From Verrucomicrobiales bacterium (GTDB taxonomy: Bacteria > Verrucomicrobiota > Verrucomicrobiia > Limisphaerales > UBA11320), in the NCBI GenBank assembly GCA_003452185.1, contig DMJJ01000505.1:1-9566 (forward strand): a DNA stretch of 9,566 bases. The letters run 5' to 3'. Position numbers and translations under genes: made by a program. How positions within the stretch are numbered: the stretch's first letter is position 1; each line of letters starts with the position of its first letter. Under the pieces are notes generated by a model, which saw only the letters and a list, made by a program, of their open reading frames with translations, was not told where the DNA came from and ran no database searches. Below are positions 1 to 6,347 of this stretch, one piece after another.

Positions 1-1710
1 CCGGGGAGCTACCTCGACTCGTGGGGGGGGATTGGCACCGGGAACACGAATCCGCTCGCGTTCAAGATTCAGGGCCCCGTGCCGGCCCTCTCGGCGCAGT
101 ATCGCCCGCTCCCCTCCGGCTATGTCTCGGTCGCAGGAGCCCCGACCGGGCCCGGGCGGATCGAGCGCGATCCCTCGCAGCCGTACTACCTGACGAACTC
201 GCCCGTGACGGTGAAGGCAGTGCCGGATCCCGGGGCCTACTTTGTCGGCTGGAAGGCCGGGGCTTCGGGGACGGAGAAAACCCTCTGGCTCTCCCCGACC
301 TCCAGCTTCCTCCTGACGGCGGAGTTCGCCCTGGTTCCGACGAACCAGTTTTTCGTCGATGCCGCCCACAACGAGCATGGGCATTTCCTGTTCCTGCCCC
401 CCGCCCCCTACTATACGAACGGCAGTAAGATCCAGATCGTGGCGATCCCCGATCCGGGGTATTACTTCGACGCGTGGGCTGGAGACGCCTCCGGGAATGC
501 GAACCCGCTTGCGCTGACCGTGGCAACGAACCGGACCCTCACCGGGACCTTCGTCGCGCTTCCCCCCGGCTCCTTCTCGGTGGTGGGAATCCCCTCCGGC
601 CCCGGGCGCGTGAGCCTCACCCCGGCCCAAACCCTGTTTGCAGCCGGGTCAAACGTTGTTGCAACGGCCATCGCCAACCCGGATGCCTACTTCGTGCGCT
701 GGACCAACCGTCCGTCTCTCAAATCTCCGGTCGCCGAGTTCACGGTGACGACAAACCTCTTTCTTCAGGCGGAGTTTGCTGCTGTGCCCTCGGGAAACGC
801 CGTGGTGAGTCTCTCCCAGACGGGGCAGGGGACGGCCACGCGCGACCCGGTAAGGGACTACTATCCCTTGAATTCGATCGTCACCCTGACCGCCGCGCCC
901 GCGGCGGGGAACTACTTCGTCGGGTGGGGGGGGGCTGTCGCCAGCCTGGAAAGCGTCGTGTCGCTGGTGGTCACCGGGAGAATGGAGATCACGGCGGCGT
1001 TTGCCCCGATCCCGCCGGAGCATTTCTCGGTGCTCCTCTCACACACGGGTGGGGGATCGATACAGGTTGTTCCGGCACGCACGGAGTTCCCGGGCGGCAC
1101 GGACGTCACGTTCCAGGCGATCCCCGCCTTCGGATTCTATTTCGACGGCTGGTCCGGTGCGTTCACCGGTTCTGTTCCGGTGGTGCCAATAACGGTCACG
1201 AGCAACCTGGTGGTGCGGGGGAGGTTCTCGCCCCCGCCCGCGAGCAACGTCGTGATGCAGTTGTCGGCCGAGGGGCCGGGAAGCGTCTCCGTTGATCCTG
1301 TCGCGCCGTACTACCAGAAGGGGACCGTGGTGACGGTGACAGCCACGCCAGAGCCGGAGGCGACATTCACCGGGTGGTTTGGGGGATTCAGTTCGGTTTT
1401 GAGCTCCTACCCGATCACGATCCCTTCGACAAACTTCACCCTGGTGGGGCGCTTCATCGGGCATCCGACCGACATCACCCTCTCGGTGCTGGACGACCCG
1501 GGGGCCGGCTCAGGATTCGGATTCCTCGTCACGGGCCCGGCCGGGGCTTCCTGCACGGTGCAGTCGTCTGTGGAGCTTTTCGAGAAGGGAGGGACGACCT
1601 GGACGACCGAGGGGCCGCTGGTGCTCTCCGCCGTCGGGGGAACGAACCTTTTCCGGGTGTCGGGAAAGGCCGGGAGTGGGATTCGGTGGTACCGGGTGGT
1701 GTTGCCGTAG
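1..1710 (+). CDS. Secreted/surface repeat protein, C-terminal part (5' end outside window)
   Basis: The frame is open from base 1, and its first residues already match the second half of a repeat unit (YLDSWGGIG aligns with YFDAWAGDA), so the gene begins upstream and the GTG at 79 is not the start. About 569 residues are visible. Six complete tandem repeats follow, with a shared core of G.G.....P....Y..G..V...A.P....YF.GW.G and a closing F..(V/I/P)P. This resembles the bacterial InlB B-repeat/'GW' type of beta-rich extracellular repeat. The last ~80 residues form a different module (FGFLVTGPAGASCTVQSS, then W, then RWYRVVLP at the very end), like C-terminal modules of secreted Verrucomicrobia proteins. 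A role at the cell surface or in adhesion is inferred from architecture only. No catalytic domain is visible, and one could lie upstream. It converges on the next gene with an 18-base gap. Confidence 0.88.
   Translation, partial: PGSYLDSWGGIGTGNTNPLAFKIQGPVPALSAQYRPLPSGYVSVAGAPTGPGRIERDPSQPYYLTNSPVTVKAVPDPGAYFVGWKAGASGTEKTLWLSPTSSFLLTAEFALVPTNQFFVDAAHNEHGHFLFLPPAPYYTNGSKIQIVAIPDPGYYFDAWAGDASGNANPLALTVATNRTLTGTFVALPPGSFSVVGIPSGPGRVSLTPAQTLFAAGSNVVATAIANPDAYFVRWTNRPSLKSPVAEFTVTTNLFLQAEFAAVPSGNAVVSLSQTGQGTATRDPVRDYYPLNSIVTLTAAPAAGNYFVGWGGAVASLESVVSLVVTGRMEITAAFAPIPPEHFSVLLSHTGGGSIQVVPARTEFPGGTDVTFQAIPAFGFYFDGWSGAFTGSVPVVPITVTSNLVVRGRFSPPPASNVVMQLSAEGPGSVSVDPVAPYYQKGTVVTVTATPEPEATFTGWFGGFSSVLSSYPITIPSTNFTLVGRFIGHPTDITLSVLDDPGAGSGFGFLVTGPAGASCTVQSSVELFEKGGTTWTTEGPLVLSAVGGTNLFRVSGKAGSGIRWYRVVLP
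115..1467 (+). repeat. Six tandem 75-76-residue protein repeats (225-bp period)
   Basis: Units run 115-339, 340-564, 565-789, 790-1014, 1015-1239 (75 codons each) and 1240-1467 (76 codons). The end of a seventh unit is visible at 1-114. All align without internal gaps except the last, which has one extra residue. Conserved points are a Gly-rich turn near residue 12-14, Pro near 20, Tyr/Phe near 24-25, Pro near 37, an aromatic-Phe-x-x-Trp core at 42-46, and a final (V/I/P)P or HP. The units are well diverged in sequence, so this is an old array and not a recent duplication. Confidence 0.9.
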
Positions 1711-1728
1711 GGGGGGTGGCGGCGGGGG

Positions 1729-2457
1729 TCAGTCGGCCACGGCGAGGTCCATGTCCCCGGTGTAGTAGAGGATGCGGGCGCAGTTCGGGCAGTTGACGAT
1801 CTCCTTGCTTCCGCGGCACTGCAGCACGAGGCTCCGGCTCAGGCCCATGTGGCACCCGCCACAAACGCCGTGGGCGATGCCGACGAGGACCTTCCCTCCC
1901 TTGCTCTTGAGAAGCCGCTCGTAGCGTGAGAGCAGGCTTTCGTCCGCGGTGGCGGCGGCGGCGTTCCGTTCGGCCTCGGCGGCGGAGACCTCCTGGTTGA
2001 GCTTCTCCTCCCGGGTCTTGAGCTCGGCGAAGCGGCCATCGAGGGTCTTCTTCGCTGCGAGGTAGTCGGCGTTCGCCTCGGCCACCTTCTTTTGGGCGGC
2101 CTCAATCTTCTCCATGAATTCGATCTGTTGGTCGTCGAGCTTGGCGATCTCCCGCTTGCAGTTGTCGATCTCATTCCCGAGGGCCCGGTACTCCTCGTTC
2201 TTCTTGGTTTGGAACTGCTGGTGGGAGTATTTCTCGATCTGGGTCTTCTTCGACTCGACCTCCAGCTCCAGACGCTTCCGCTCGGACTCGAGGTGCTTCA
2301 CCTGGAGCTTGGCCTGATCCAGGGCGGCGGACGTGTGGGAGGTCTTGGACTCCAGGCTGGCCCGCTCCATGGGGATTTGCTGGGTCTGCTCCCGGAGGGC
2401 GATGAGCTTTTGGTCTCGGTCCTGAAGAACCAGCAGTTTTTCGATGATTTCGAGCAT
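1729..2457 (-). CDS. Coiled-coil protein with C-terminal C4 zinc ribbon (COG1579 / zf-RING_7 type)
   Basis: This 242-residue protein has a long charged helical region from about residue 1 to 185, rich in Glu, Lys and Gln with heptad character. It then has a zinc ribbon with Cys199-GG-Cys202 and Cys223-PN-Cys226. The central KKNEEYRALGNEI segment (86-98) is typical of the family. Relatives such as Chlamydia CT398 (CdsZ) and Helicobacter HP0958 (FlgZ) are chaperone-like partners of RpoN or of secretion/flagellar components. Whether that role holds here is unknown, as no secretion or sigma-54 gene is in view. The ATG at 2457 lacks a clear Shine-Dalgarno, but a good promoter lies just upstream (2485-2513). 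It converges on the repeat protein and diverges from the DUF486 gene. The length is normal for the family, and a cytoplasmic location is expected because there is no signal peptide. Confidence 0.9.
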   Translation of the reverse strand: MLEIIEKLLVLQDRDQKLIALREQTQQIPMERASLESKTSHTSAALDQAKLQVKHLESERKRLELEVESKKTQIEKYSHQQFQTKKNEEYRALGNEIDNCKREIAKLDDQQIEFMEKIEAAQKKVAEANADYLAAKKTLDGRFAELKTREEKLNQEVSAAEAERNAAAATADESLLSRYERLLKSKGGKVLVGIAHGVCGGCHMGLSRSLVLQCRGSKEIVNCPNCARILYYTGDMDLAVAD

Positions 2458-2484
2458 GGGCGGCGCTTTCTGTATCAGGGTGCA

Positions 2485-2513
2485 AGGCTACTGGGCTTGT
2501 GAACGTGAGTCAA
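2485..2513 (-). promoter_or_regulatory. Sigma-70-like promoter for the zinc-ribbon gene
   Basis: Read on the minus strand, TTGACT (2513-2508) is followed by a 17-base spacer and TAGCCT (2490-2485). The expected transcript start is about 20 bases before the ATG at 2457. The same -10 hexamer occurs upstream of the epimerase gene at 7360-7365, which strengthens both calls. No transcript evidence is available. Confidence 0.55.
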
Positions 2514-2579
2514 CCCAGTCGGCATAAACCCCACTTCCGGCTTGGCTCAGCGGGGCCGGGGGGGAGAATCAGCCTCTGT

Positions 2580-2939
2580 ATGTTGACCGATTGGACTCAA
2601 ACGCGCTGGCTTCCGGTGGTCCTCCTCGTCCTCTCCAACCTGTTCATGACCATGGCGTGGTACGGCCACCTCCGGTTCAAGGAGGCCCGGCTCTGGGTCG
2701 TGATCCTCGCCAGCTGGGGAATCGCCCTGTTTGAGTACATCCTCCAGGTCCCGGCCAACCGGTGGGGGACTTCCCGCTACAGTGCCACCGAGCTCAAGAT
2801 CCTCCAGGAGATCATCACCCTGGTGGTCTTCATCGTTTTTGCCTACCTCTACCTCGGGGAGAAGCCGCGTTGGAACCATGTGGCCGCCTTTGTTTGCATC
2901 TTTGCGGCCGTGGGGTTCACCTTTCTTCCCCGTCGCTGA
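2580..2939 (+). CDS. DUF486 (COG3169) small multidrug-transporter-superfamily membrane protein
   Basis: This is a 119-residue integral membrane protein with four predicted helices at about 10-28, 37-54, 75-93 and 99-116. The motifs AWYGHL (26-31), FEYILQVPANRWG (51-63) and LKILQEIITLVVF (72-84) are hallmarks of the DUF486 family, which belongs to the DMT clan. The biochemical role of that family is not established. I chose the ATG at 2580 because it gives the normal family length and has a purine-rich GGGGAG stretch about 14 bases upstream. An in-frame GTG at 2499 would add 27 polar residues unlike the family N-terminus. The gene lies 46 bases before the Tat-exported protein on the same strand with no strong terminator between them, so co-transcription is possible. 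Confidence 0.88.
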   Translation: MLTDWTQTRWLPVVLLVLSNLFMTMAWYGHLRFKEARLWVVILASWGIALFEYILQVPANRWGTSRYSATELKILQEIITLVVFIVFAYLYLGEKPRWNHVAAFVCIFAAVGFTFLPRR

Positions 2940-2975
2940 GCCCATCGGGCATTGACTTTTGCGGCTGGCGGGGCG

Positions 2976-2982
2976 AAGGAGG
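2976..2982 (+). promoter_or_regulatory. Shine-Dalgarno that sets the start of the Tat-exported protein
   Basis: AAGGAGG at 2976-2982 lies three bases before the ATG at 2986. It is the strongest ribosome binding site in the window and favours this ATG over the in-frame TTG at 2959. The spacing is shorter than usual. Confidence 0.55.
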
Positions 2983-2985
2983 CGA

Positions 2986-4428
2986 ATGCTCGCCGACCCC
3001 CGTTTCCCCGGATTTCGAACCGCCTCGCCCCTCACCCGAAGGGAGTTCCTTGGAACCGCGGGGCGCGTGGCCGCGCTGGGGGGAGTCGCCCTAGGGGGCG
3101 GGACCCCGGCTCTCTTCGGACAGCCGGTGGGGGAGCGGCCGGATCGCACGGGGGCCCAGGGGGTGACCCTCCTCAACCCCAGGACCCGGGTGCCGGTGGG
3201 GCTGATCATCGATGACTCGACGTGCCTGGTGAACCTGAACCGTTTCTCGATGGCCCAGTTCGACGCCGCCTTCGAGGGGGCGAACCCCGTGTACCACCGC
3301 CCCTGGAAGGAGTGGCCCTCGGAAATTCCTGATGCCTTCATCCGGGAGTTTGGCCAGTGGGCCGTCGAGGCCGGGGTGAAGGGGAAGTTCAGCATCGTCC
3401 CGTACCCCGCCTGCGTTGGTCGCCTCGACCGCCTGCTCCCGGGATGGAGCCAGCAGGAGCTTCGTGAAAGCCTCGACCTGGTCCGGACCCTGATGGTCCC
3501 CAACTGGGACATCCACCCCGAGATGATCACCCACACCCGGGTGATCGACCTGCGGACCGGGCAGCCCCATCCCGAGGTCTCCCTGAAGTTCATGGAGAAC
3601 TGGGACTGGACCACGGGTCGGAGCGCCGACGAGATCGGGGAGTACATGGCCTATGCCCTCCAGATCCTGAAGAACGTCGGGCTTCCGTGCGAGGGGGTCA
3701 CAACGCCGGGGGGGTTTGGGGGCCGGGCCCTTCCGCAGCTCTCCGTCGCCGCGATGCGTGCGGTGCGTGAGGTGCACGGGGCCGAGATCCCGCATTACTT
3801 TCGCCATCTCTTCGACCATGGGGAGGAGAGCGTGGTGCCGAGGGTGGAGAATGTCTCCGGGCTCGCCGGGGAGGATCCACGCTGCGTGGTCAGCCTCGTG
3901 GCCTGCACGGGGGACTGGACCGGGGGATGGGACAACACGGAGCCGGGGGGCGTCGACCGGTTCATCTCCAAGGACCTGAAGTCGGGTCGCATGGTGGAGG
4001 TGATCCAGCGGGGGGAGCCGGCCCTCATGCTGGCCCATTGGACCGGGGTGTACTGGAACGGGCGTCGCCTTGGGTTTGCGATCCTGAAGGAGGTGTCCCG
4101 CCGCCTGAAGGCCCGGTTTGAGAACCTCATCTGGATGAAGCTCTCCGAGGTGGCCCGTTACTGGGCGGCGCGCGAGCTCACGCGAATCGAGCGGACCGGG
4201 GAGGGGGTTTCTTTGCGGGCCCCGTTCGCCTGCCCCGACTTCACCTTCCGATTCAACACGAGGCCTGTTGCCGGGATGCTCCTTCGTTGGGGGGATCGCC
4301 AGCTGCCGGTGCGGCTGGTGGAGGGCCCGTTGAAGCTGGTCCCGGGCAGCTGGTGTCCCGACCGTGGGGGGGCGATTGTTTGCCTGCCGCTTCCGAAGGG
4401 GGCCTCGCGACTCGAGTTGGCCGGGTAG
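2986..4428 (+). CDS. Tat-exported protein with polysaccharide-deacetylase-like features
   Basis: This 480-residue protein starts with a twin-arginine signal: TRREFLG at residues 17-23, then a hydrophobic stretch rich in Ala and Gly to about 45. The mature part opens with VGLIIDDSTC (71-80), which recalls NodB motif 1 (the paired Asp). HPEMITHTR (177-185) could be the metal-binding His motif, and TTPGGFG (239-245) could be the Pro-Gly motif. LMLAHWTGVYWNG (347-359) and WMKLSEVARYW (383-393) resemble the distal part of such barrels. Residues ~400-480 look like a small beta domain. I infer a divergent carbohydrate-esterase-4/DUF2334-like fold, with the substrate unknown. Tat export implies folding, possibly with metal bound, before transport. 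It could equally be an uncharacterised family with a similar barrel. It is preceded by the DUF486 gene and converges on the RodZ-like gene. Confidence 0.82.
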   Translation: MLADPRFPGFRTASPLTRREFLGTAGRVAALGGVALGGGTPALFGQPVGERPDRTGAQGVTLLNPRTRVPVGLIIDDSTCLVNLNRFSMAQFDAAFEGANPVYHRPWKEWPSEIPDAFIREFGQWAVEAGVKGKFSIVPYPACVGRLDRLLPGWSQQELRESLDLVRTLMVPNWDIHPEMITHTRVIDLRTGQPHPEVSLKFMENWDWTTGRSADEIGEYMAYALQILKNVGLPCEGVTTPGGFGGRALPQLSVAAMRAVREVHGAEIPHYFRHLFDHGEESVVPRVENVSGLAGEDPRCVVSLVACTGDWTGGWDNTEPGGVDRFISKDLKSGRMVEVIQRGEPALMLAHWTGVYWNGRRLGFAILKEVSRRLKARFENLIWMKLSEVARYWAARELTRIERTGEGVSLRAPFACPDFTFRFNTRPVAGMLLRWGDRQLPVRLVEGPLKLVPGSWCPDRGGAIVCLPLPKGASRLELAG

Positions 4429-4441
4429 CACCAGCACCATG

Positions 4442-4460
4442 GCCGGCCCCCGCGGCCGGC
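4442..4460. terminator. GC hairpin between convergent genes
   Basis: A 7-bp stem, GCCGGCC (4442-4448) with GGCCGGC (4454-4460), encloses a 5-base loop. It sits in the 36-base gap between the Tat-protein stop (4428) and the RodZ-like stop (4465). There is no T-tract on either side, so a bidirectional, Rho-aided or weak terminator role is only inferred. Confidence 0.35.
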
Positions 4461-4464
4461 GTGC

Positions 4465-4971
4465 CTACCGGGCCGGAGTGTTGGTGGGGGAGGGAAGGAT
4501 CTCCCCGGAGCTCGAACGACGCGGGGTGTAGAGCCCGGGCCCGAGGGTGGAGAGGGGGTCGGCCTTGCGGGGATGGGTGGCGGGCCGGAGGAGCGACCAG
4601 GCGATGATCAGGACCACGACGAGGGCCCCCAGGCCCGCCACGATCCGCCAGTCGAGGCGGGAGAGCTGGAGCATCATCCAGTCGAGGACGCCCCCGGCCG
4701 GCGGGGTCAGGGGAGGGGGACCGCTCAACTCCGCCGAGTCGGCGAATTCCGTGTCGAGCTGGGCGATGAGCTTCGGTACGTCGAGCTTCAGCAGCTTCGC
4801 GTAGGTGCGGATGGAGCCCCGGATGTACACCGGGGCGGGAAACGAGGCGTAGTCGCCGTCCTCGAGCGCGGTCACCTGCTCGACCTTGAGCTTGGTGATC
4901 TCCGCCACTTGTTGCGGTGTGAGGGACATCGCCTCGCGGGCGGCCCTGAGCTGTTCGGCGACGGTAGGCAT
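4465..4971 (-). CDS. RodZ-like membrane protein with N-terminal helix-turn-helix
   Basis: This 168-residue protein begins with a Cro/RodZ-type helix-turn-helix at about 5-65, including the diagnostic FPAPVYIRGSIRTYAKLLKLD segment (44-64, here cited only as a landmark). A Pro-rich linker (~84-92) follows, then one membrane span at about 109-128. In rod-shaped bacteria RodZ links MreB filaments to the elongation machinery: the HTH binds MreB in the cytoplasm and the C-terminal part lies in the periplasm. Here the periplasmic tail is only ~40 residues, Ser/Pro/Thr-rich and without the usual folded beta domain, so this is a short version. No mreB is in view. It lies 54 bases downstream of the Lrp gene on the same strand and probably shares its transcript. 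Its own start has no clear Shine-Dalgarno. Confidence 0.85.
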   Translation of the reverse strand: MPTVAEQLRAAREAMSLTPQQVAEITKLKVEQVTALEDGDYASFPAPVYIRGSIRTYAKLLKLDVPKLIAQLDTEFADSAELSGPPPLTPPAGGVLDWMMLQLSRLDWRIVAGLGALVVVLIIAWSLLRPATHPRKADPLSTLGPGLYTPRRSSSGEILPSPTNTPAR

Positions 4972-5025
4972 TGGAAATGGAAAGCGGGCTGTGTGTGTGG
5001 GGGGCGGGATGCGGGGTCGGGGCGG

Positions 5026-5505
5026 TTACGGGGTTACGGCCAGGCGTCCCTCGGGGGTTTCCTGCCGGATCAGCACGCCCTGCTGCTTGTAGGGCTTGAG
5101 GATGAAGTGGGTTGAGGTGGAGAGGACTCCCTGGATCGTGGCCAGCTTCTCCGAGACGAAGGTGGCGACCTCCCTGAGGCTGCTTCCCTCGAGCAACACC
5201 ATCAGGTCGTAGGTCCCCGACATGAGGTAGCACGACTGGACCTCGGAGTACTTGGCGATCCGCTCCGCGAGGCGGTCAAAGCCGCCGCCGCGCTCCGGGG
5301 TGATCTTGACCTCGATGACGGCGCGAACCTTCTCGGAGGAGAGTTTCTCCTCATTGAGGATGGTGCGGTAGCCCAGAATCACCTGCTCCTCCTCGAACTT
5401 CTTGATGCGGGCCACCACCTCCGTCTCGGGAATGCCGAGCATGGCGGAGAGTTGCGCCGGGCGCAGGGAGGCGTTTTCGCGGAGGATTTGCAGCAGCGGA
5501 TCCAT
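5026..5505 (-). CDS. Lrp/AsnC-family transcriptional regulator
   Basis: This 159-residue protein has a winged helix-turn-helix at about 1-50 (LLQILRENASLRPAQLSAML, then EVVARIKKFEEE and the typical ILGYRTILN hinge). A RAM ligand-binding/oligomerisation domain follows at about 60-138 with the family signature SGTYDLMVLLEG (96-107). Family members form dimers to octamers and sense amino acids or other small molecules. The ligand and targets here are unknown. The ~20-residue tail after the RAM domain (KPYKQQGVLIRQETPEGR) is a modest extension. It is the first gene of a likely two-gene minus-strand unit with the RodZ-like protein. Upstream, 98 bases separate it from the glycosyltransferase. TAGGCT lies 12 bases before the ATG, but I see no good -35 element to go with it. 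Confidence 0.93.
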   Translation of the reverse strand: MDPLLQILRENASLRPAQLSAMLGIPETEVVARIKKFEEEQVILGYRTILNEEKLSSEKVRAVIEVKITPERGGGFDRLAERIAKYSEVQSCYLMSGTYDLMVLLEGSSLREVATFVSEKLATIQGVLSTSTHFILKPYKQQGVLIRQETPEGRLAVTP

Positions 5506-5580
5506 GAGTTGAGCCTAATGGGGCGGGGCGGAAAGGGGAAACGGTTTTTGCAGCGCGCCGCGGCTCCCGGTCGTGGGAAC

Positions 5581-5595
5581 GCCCCGGCACGGGGC
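5581..5595 (-). terminator. Short GC hairpin just after the glycosyltransferase stop
   Basis: GCCCCG (5581-5586) pairs with CGGGGC (5590-5595) around a 3-base loop, eight bases beyond the glycosyltransferase stop codon. The stem is only 6 bp and lacks a U-tract in the minus direction, so termination here is plausible but weakly supported. Confidence 0.3.
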
Positions 5596-5603
5596 CGGGC
5601 GGA

Positions 5604-6347
5604 CTAACCCGTCCGGTCTGCGAGGGTGTCGAGTCCCGGCTGGGGGCGGCATCGGCGTCGCTGGAACCAGGCGATGGCGAAGAGGTCGAGAATCCCCCGG
5701 CCGAGCCGGTTCCAGACCCCGTATTTGGAGACCCCGGCGACCCTCGGCCGGTGGTTGACCGGGACCTCCACGGTTCGGAACCCACCCCCGTGCACCAGGA
5801 CCGGAAGGAACCGGTGGAGTCCGTTGAATCCGAAGAGCCCCTCCAGCGACTTCCGCCGGAAAACCCGCATGGCACATCCCGTGTCGGCGAAATCCACCCC
5901 CAGGACCGCGCGCCGGGCCCGGCGGGCGATCCGGGAGGAGACCTTTCGCACCCAGGTGTCCTGGCGGGCGGCCCGGTGCCCGCAGACGAAGTCGGCCTCC
6001 GCAAGGCGCGGGAGCATGTGGAGATAGTCCGCGGGGTCGTTCTGCCGGTCCCCATCGAGGGTGGCGATGAGCTCCCCGGAGGAGTTTTCAATCCCGGTCC
6101 AGAGGGCGGCGCTCTGTCCCGCATTGCGCCGGTGGCGGAGCCCCGTCACCCGGCCGTCCCGGGCGTGCGCCTCCGCGATCCTGCCCCACGTGGCATCGGT
6201 GCTCGCATCGTCGATGAAGAGGATGACGAACGGGCGGGGCTGGCGTGAGAGAGTGGCCAGGAGCTCCTCCGCCAGCGGCAGGACGTTGTCGGCCTCGTTG
6301 AACACAGGGACCAACACGCAGAGCTCGGCATCGATGGCGCGGCTCAC
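5604..6347 (-). CDS. GT2-family glycosyltransferase (DPM1/ArnC/GtrB-like), without membrane anchor
   Basis: This 247-residue GT-A fold transferase has LCVLVPVFNEADNV (9-22) as the nucleotide-binding start and FIDDASTDAT (44-53). It also has RNAGQSAALWTG (74-85), DGDRQNDP (98-105; the first DGD is the DxD-type metal/nucleotide site), DTGCAMRVFRR (155-165) and SKYGVWNRLGRGILDLF (207-223). This pattern fits transferases that move a sugar from a nucleotide to polyprenyl phosphate. ArnC and GtrB carry two C-terminal membrane helices, while this protein ends soon after the amphipathic segment, as in the DPM1-like short class. The start is the GTG at 6347, which overlaps the aldo-keto reductase stop as GTGA. 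A GGAG at 6356-6359 (minus strand) lies eight bases upstream of it. Translation is thus probably coupled to the reductase gene. The exact donor and acceptor cannot be told. Confidence 0.93.
   Translation of the reverse strand: MSRAIDAELCVLVPVFNEADNVLPLAEELLATLSRQPRPFVILFIDDASTDATWGRIAEAHARDGRVTGLRHRRNAGQSAALWTGIENSSGELIATLDGDRQNDPADYLHMLPRLAEADFVCGHRAARQDTWVRKVSSRIARRARRAVLGVDFADTGCAMRVFRRKSLEGLFGFNGLHRFLPVLVHGGGFRTVEVPVNHRPRVAGVSKYGVWNRLGRGILDLFAIAWFQRRRCRPQPGLDTLADRTG

Noticed and set aside
79..81. GTG as a start codon for the repeat protein
   Set aside because: The frame is open to base 1 and the residues before it continue the repeat pattern, so the gene starts upstream of the window.
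2497..2527. Plus-strand promoter for the DUF486 gene (TTGTGA with a loose GCATAA)
   Set aside because: The spacer is 19-20 bases and both boxes match poorly. It overlaps the better minus-strand promoter, and I cannot support it.
2940..2960. Small hairpin GCCC-ATC-GGGC followed by a T-rich stretch after the DUF486 gene
   Set aside because: A 4-bp stem with an interrupted T-tract is too weak to call a terminator.
2547..3647. Minus-strand open frame of 366 codons across the DUF486 and Tat-protein genes
   Set aside because: It covers two recognised plus-strand genes and the gap between them, has low-complexity composition and no known motif.
3091..4440. Long open frame (449 codons) on the minus strand opposite the Tat-exported protein
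   Set aside because: It mirrors the codon positions of the plus-strand gene, is rich in Pro, Gly, His and Arg, and shows no domain. GC-rich coding DNA commonly leaves such antisense frames open.
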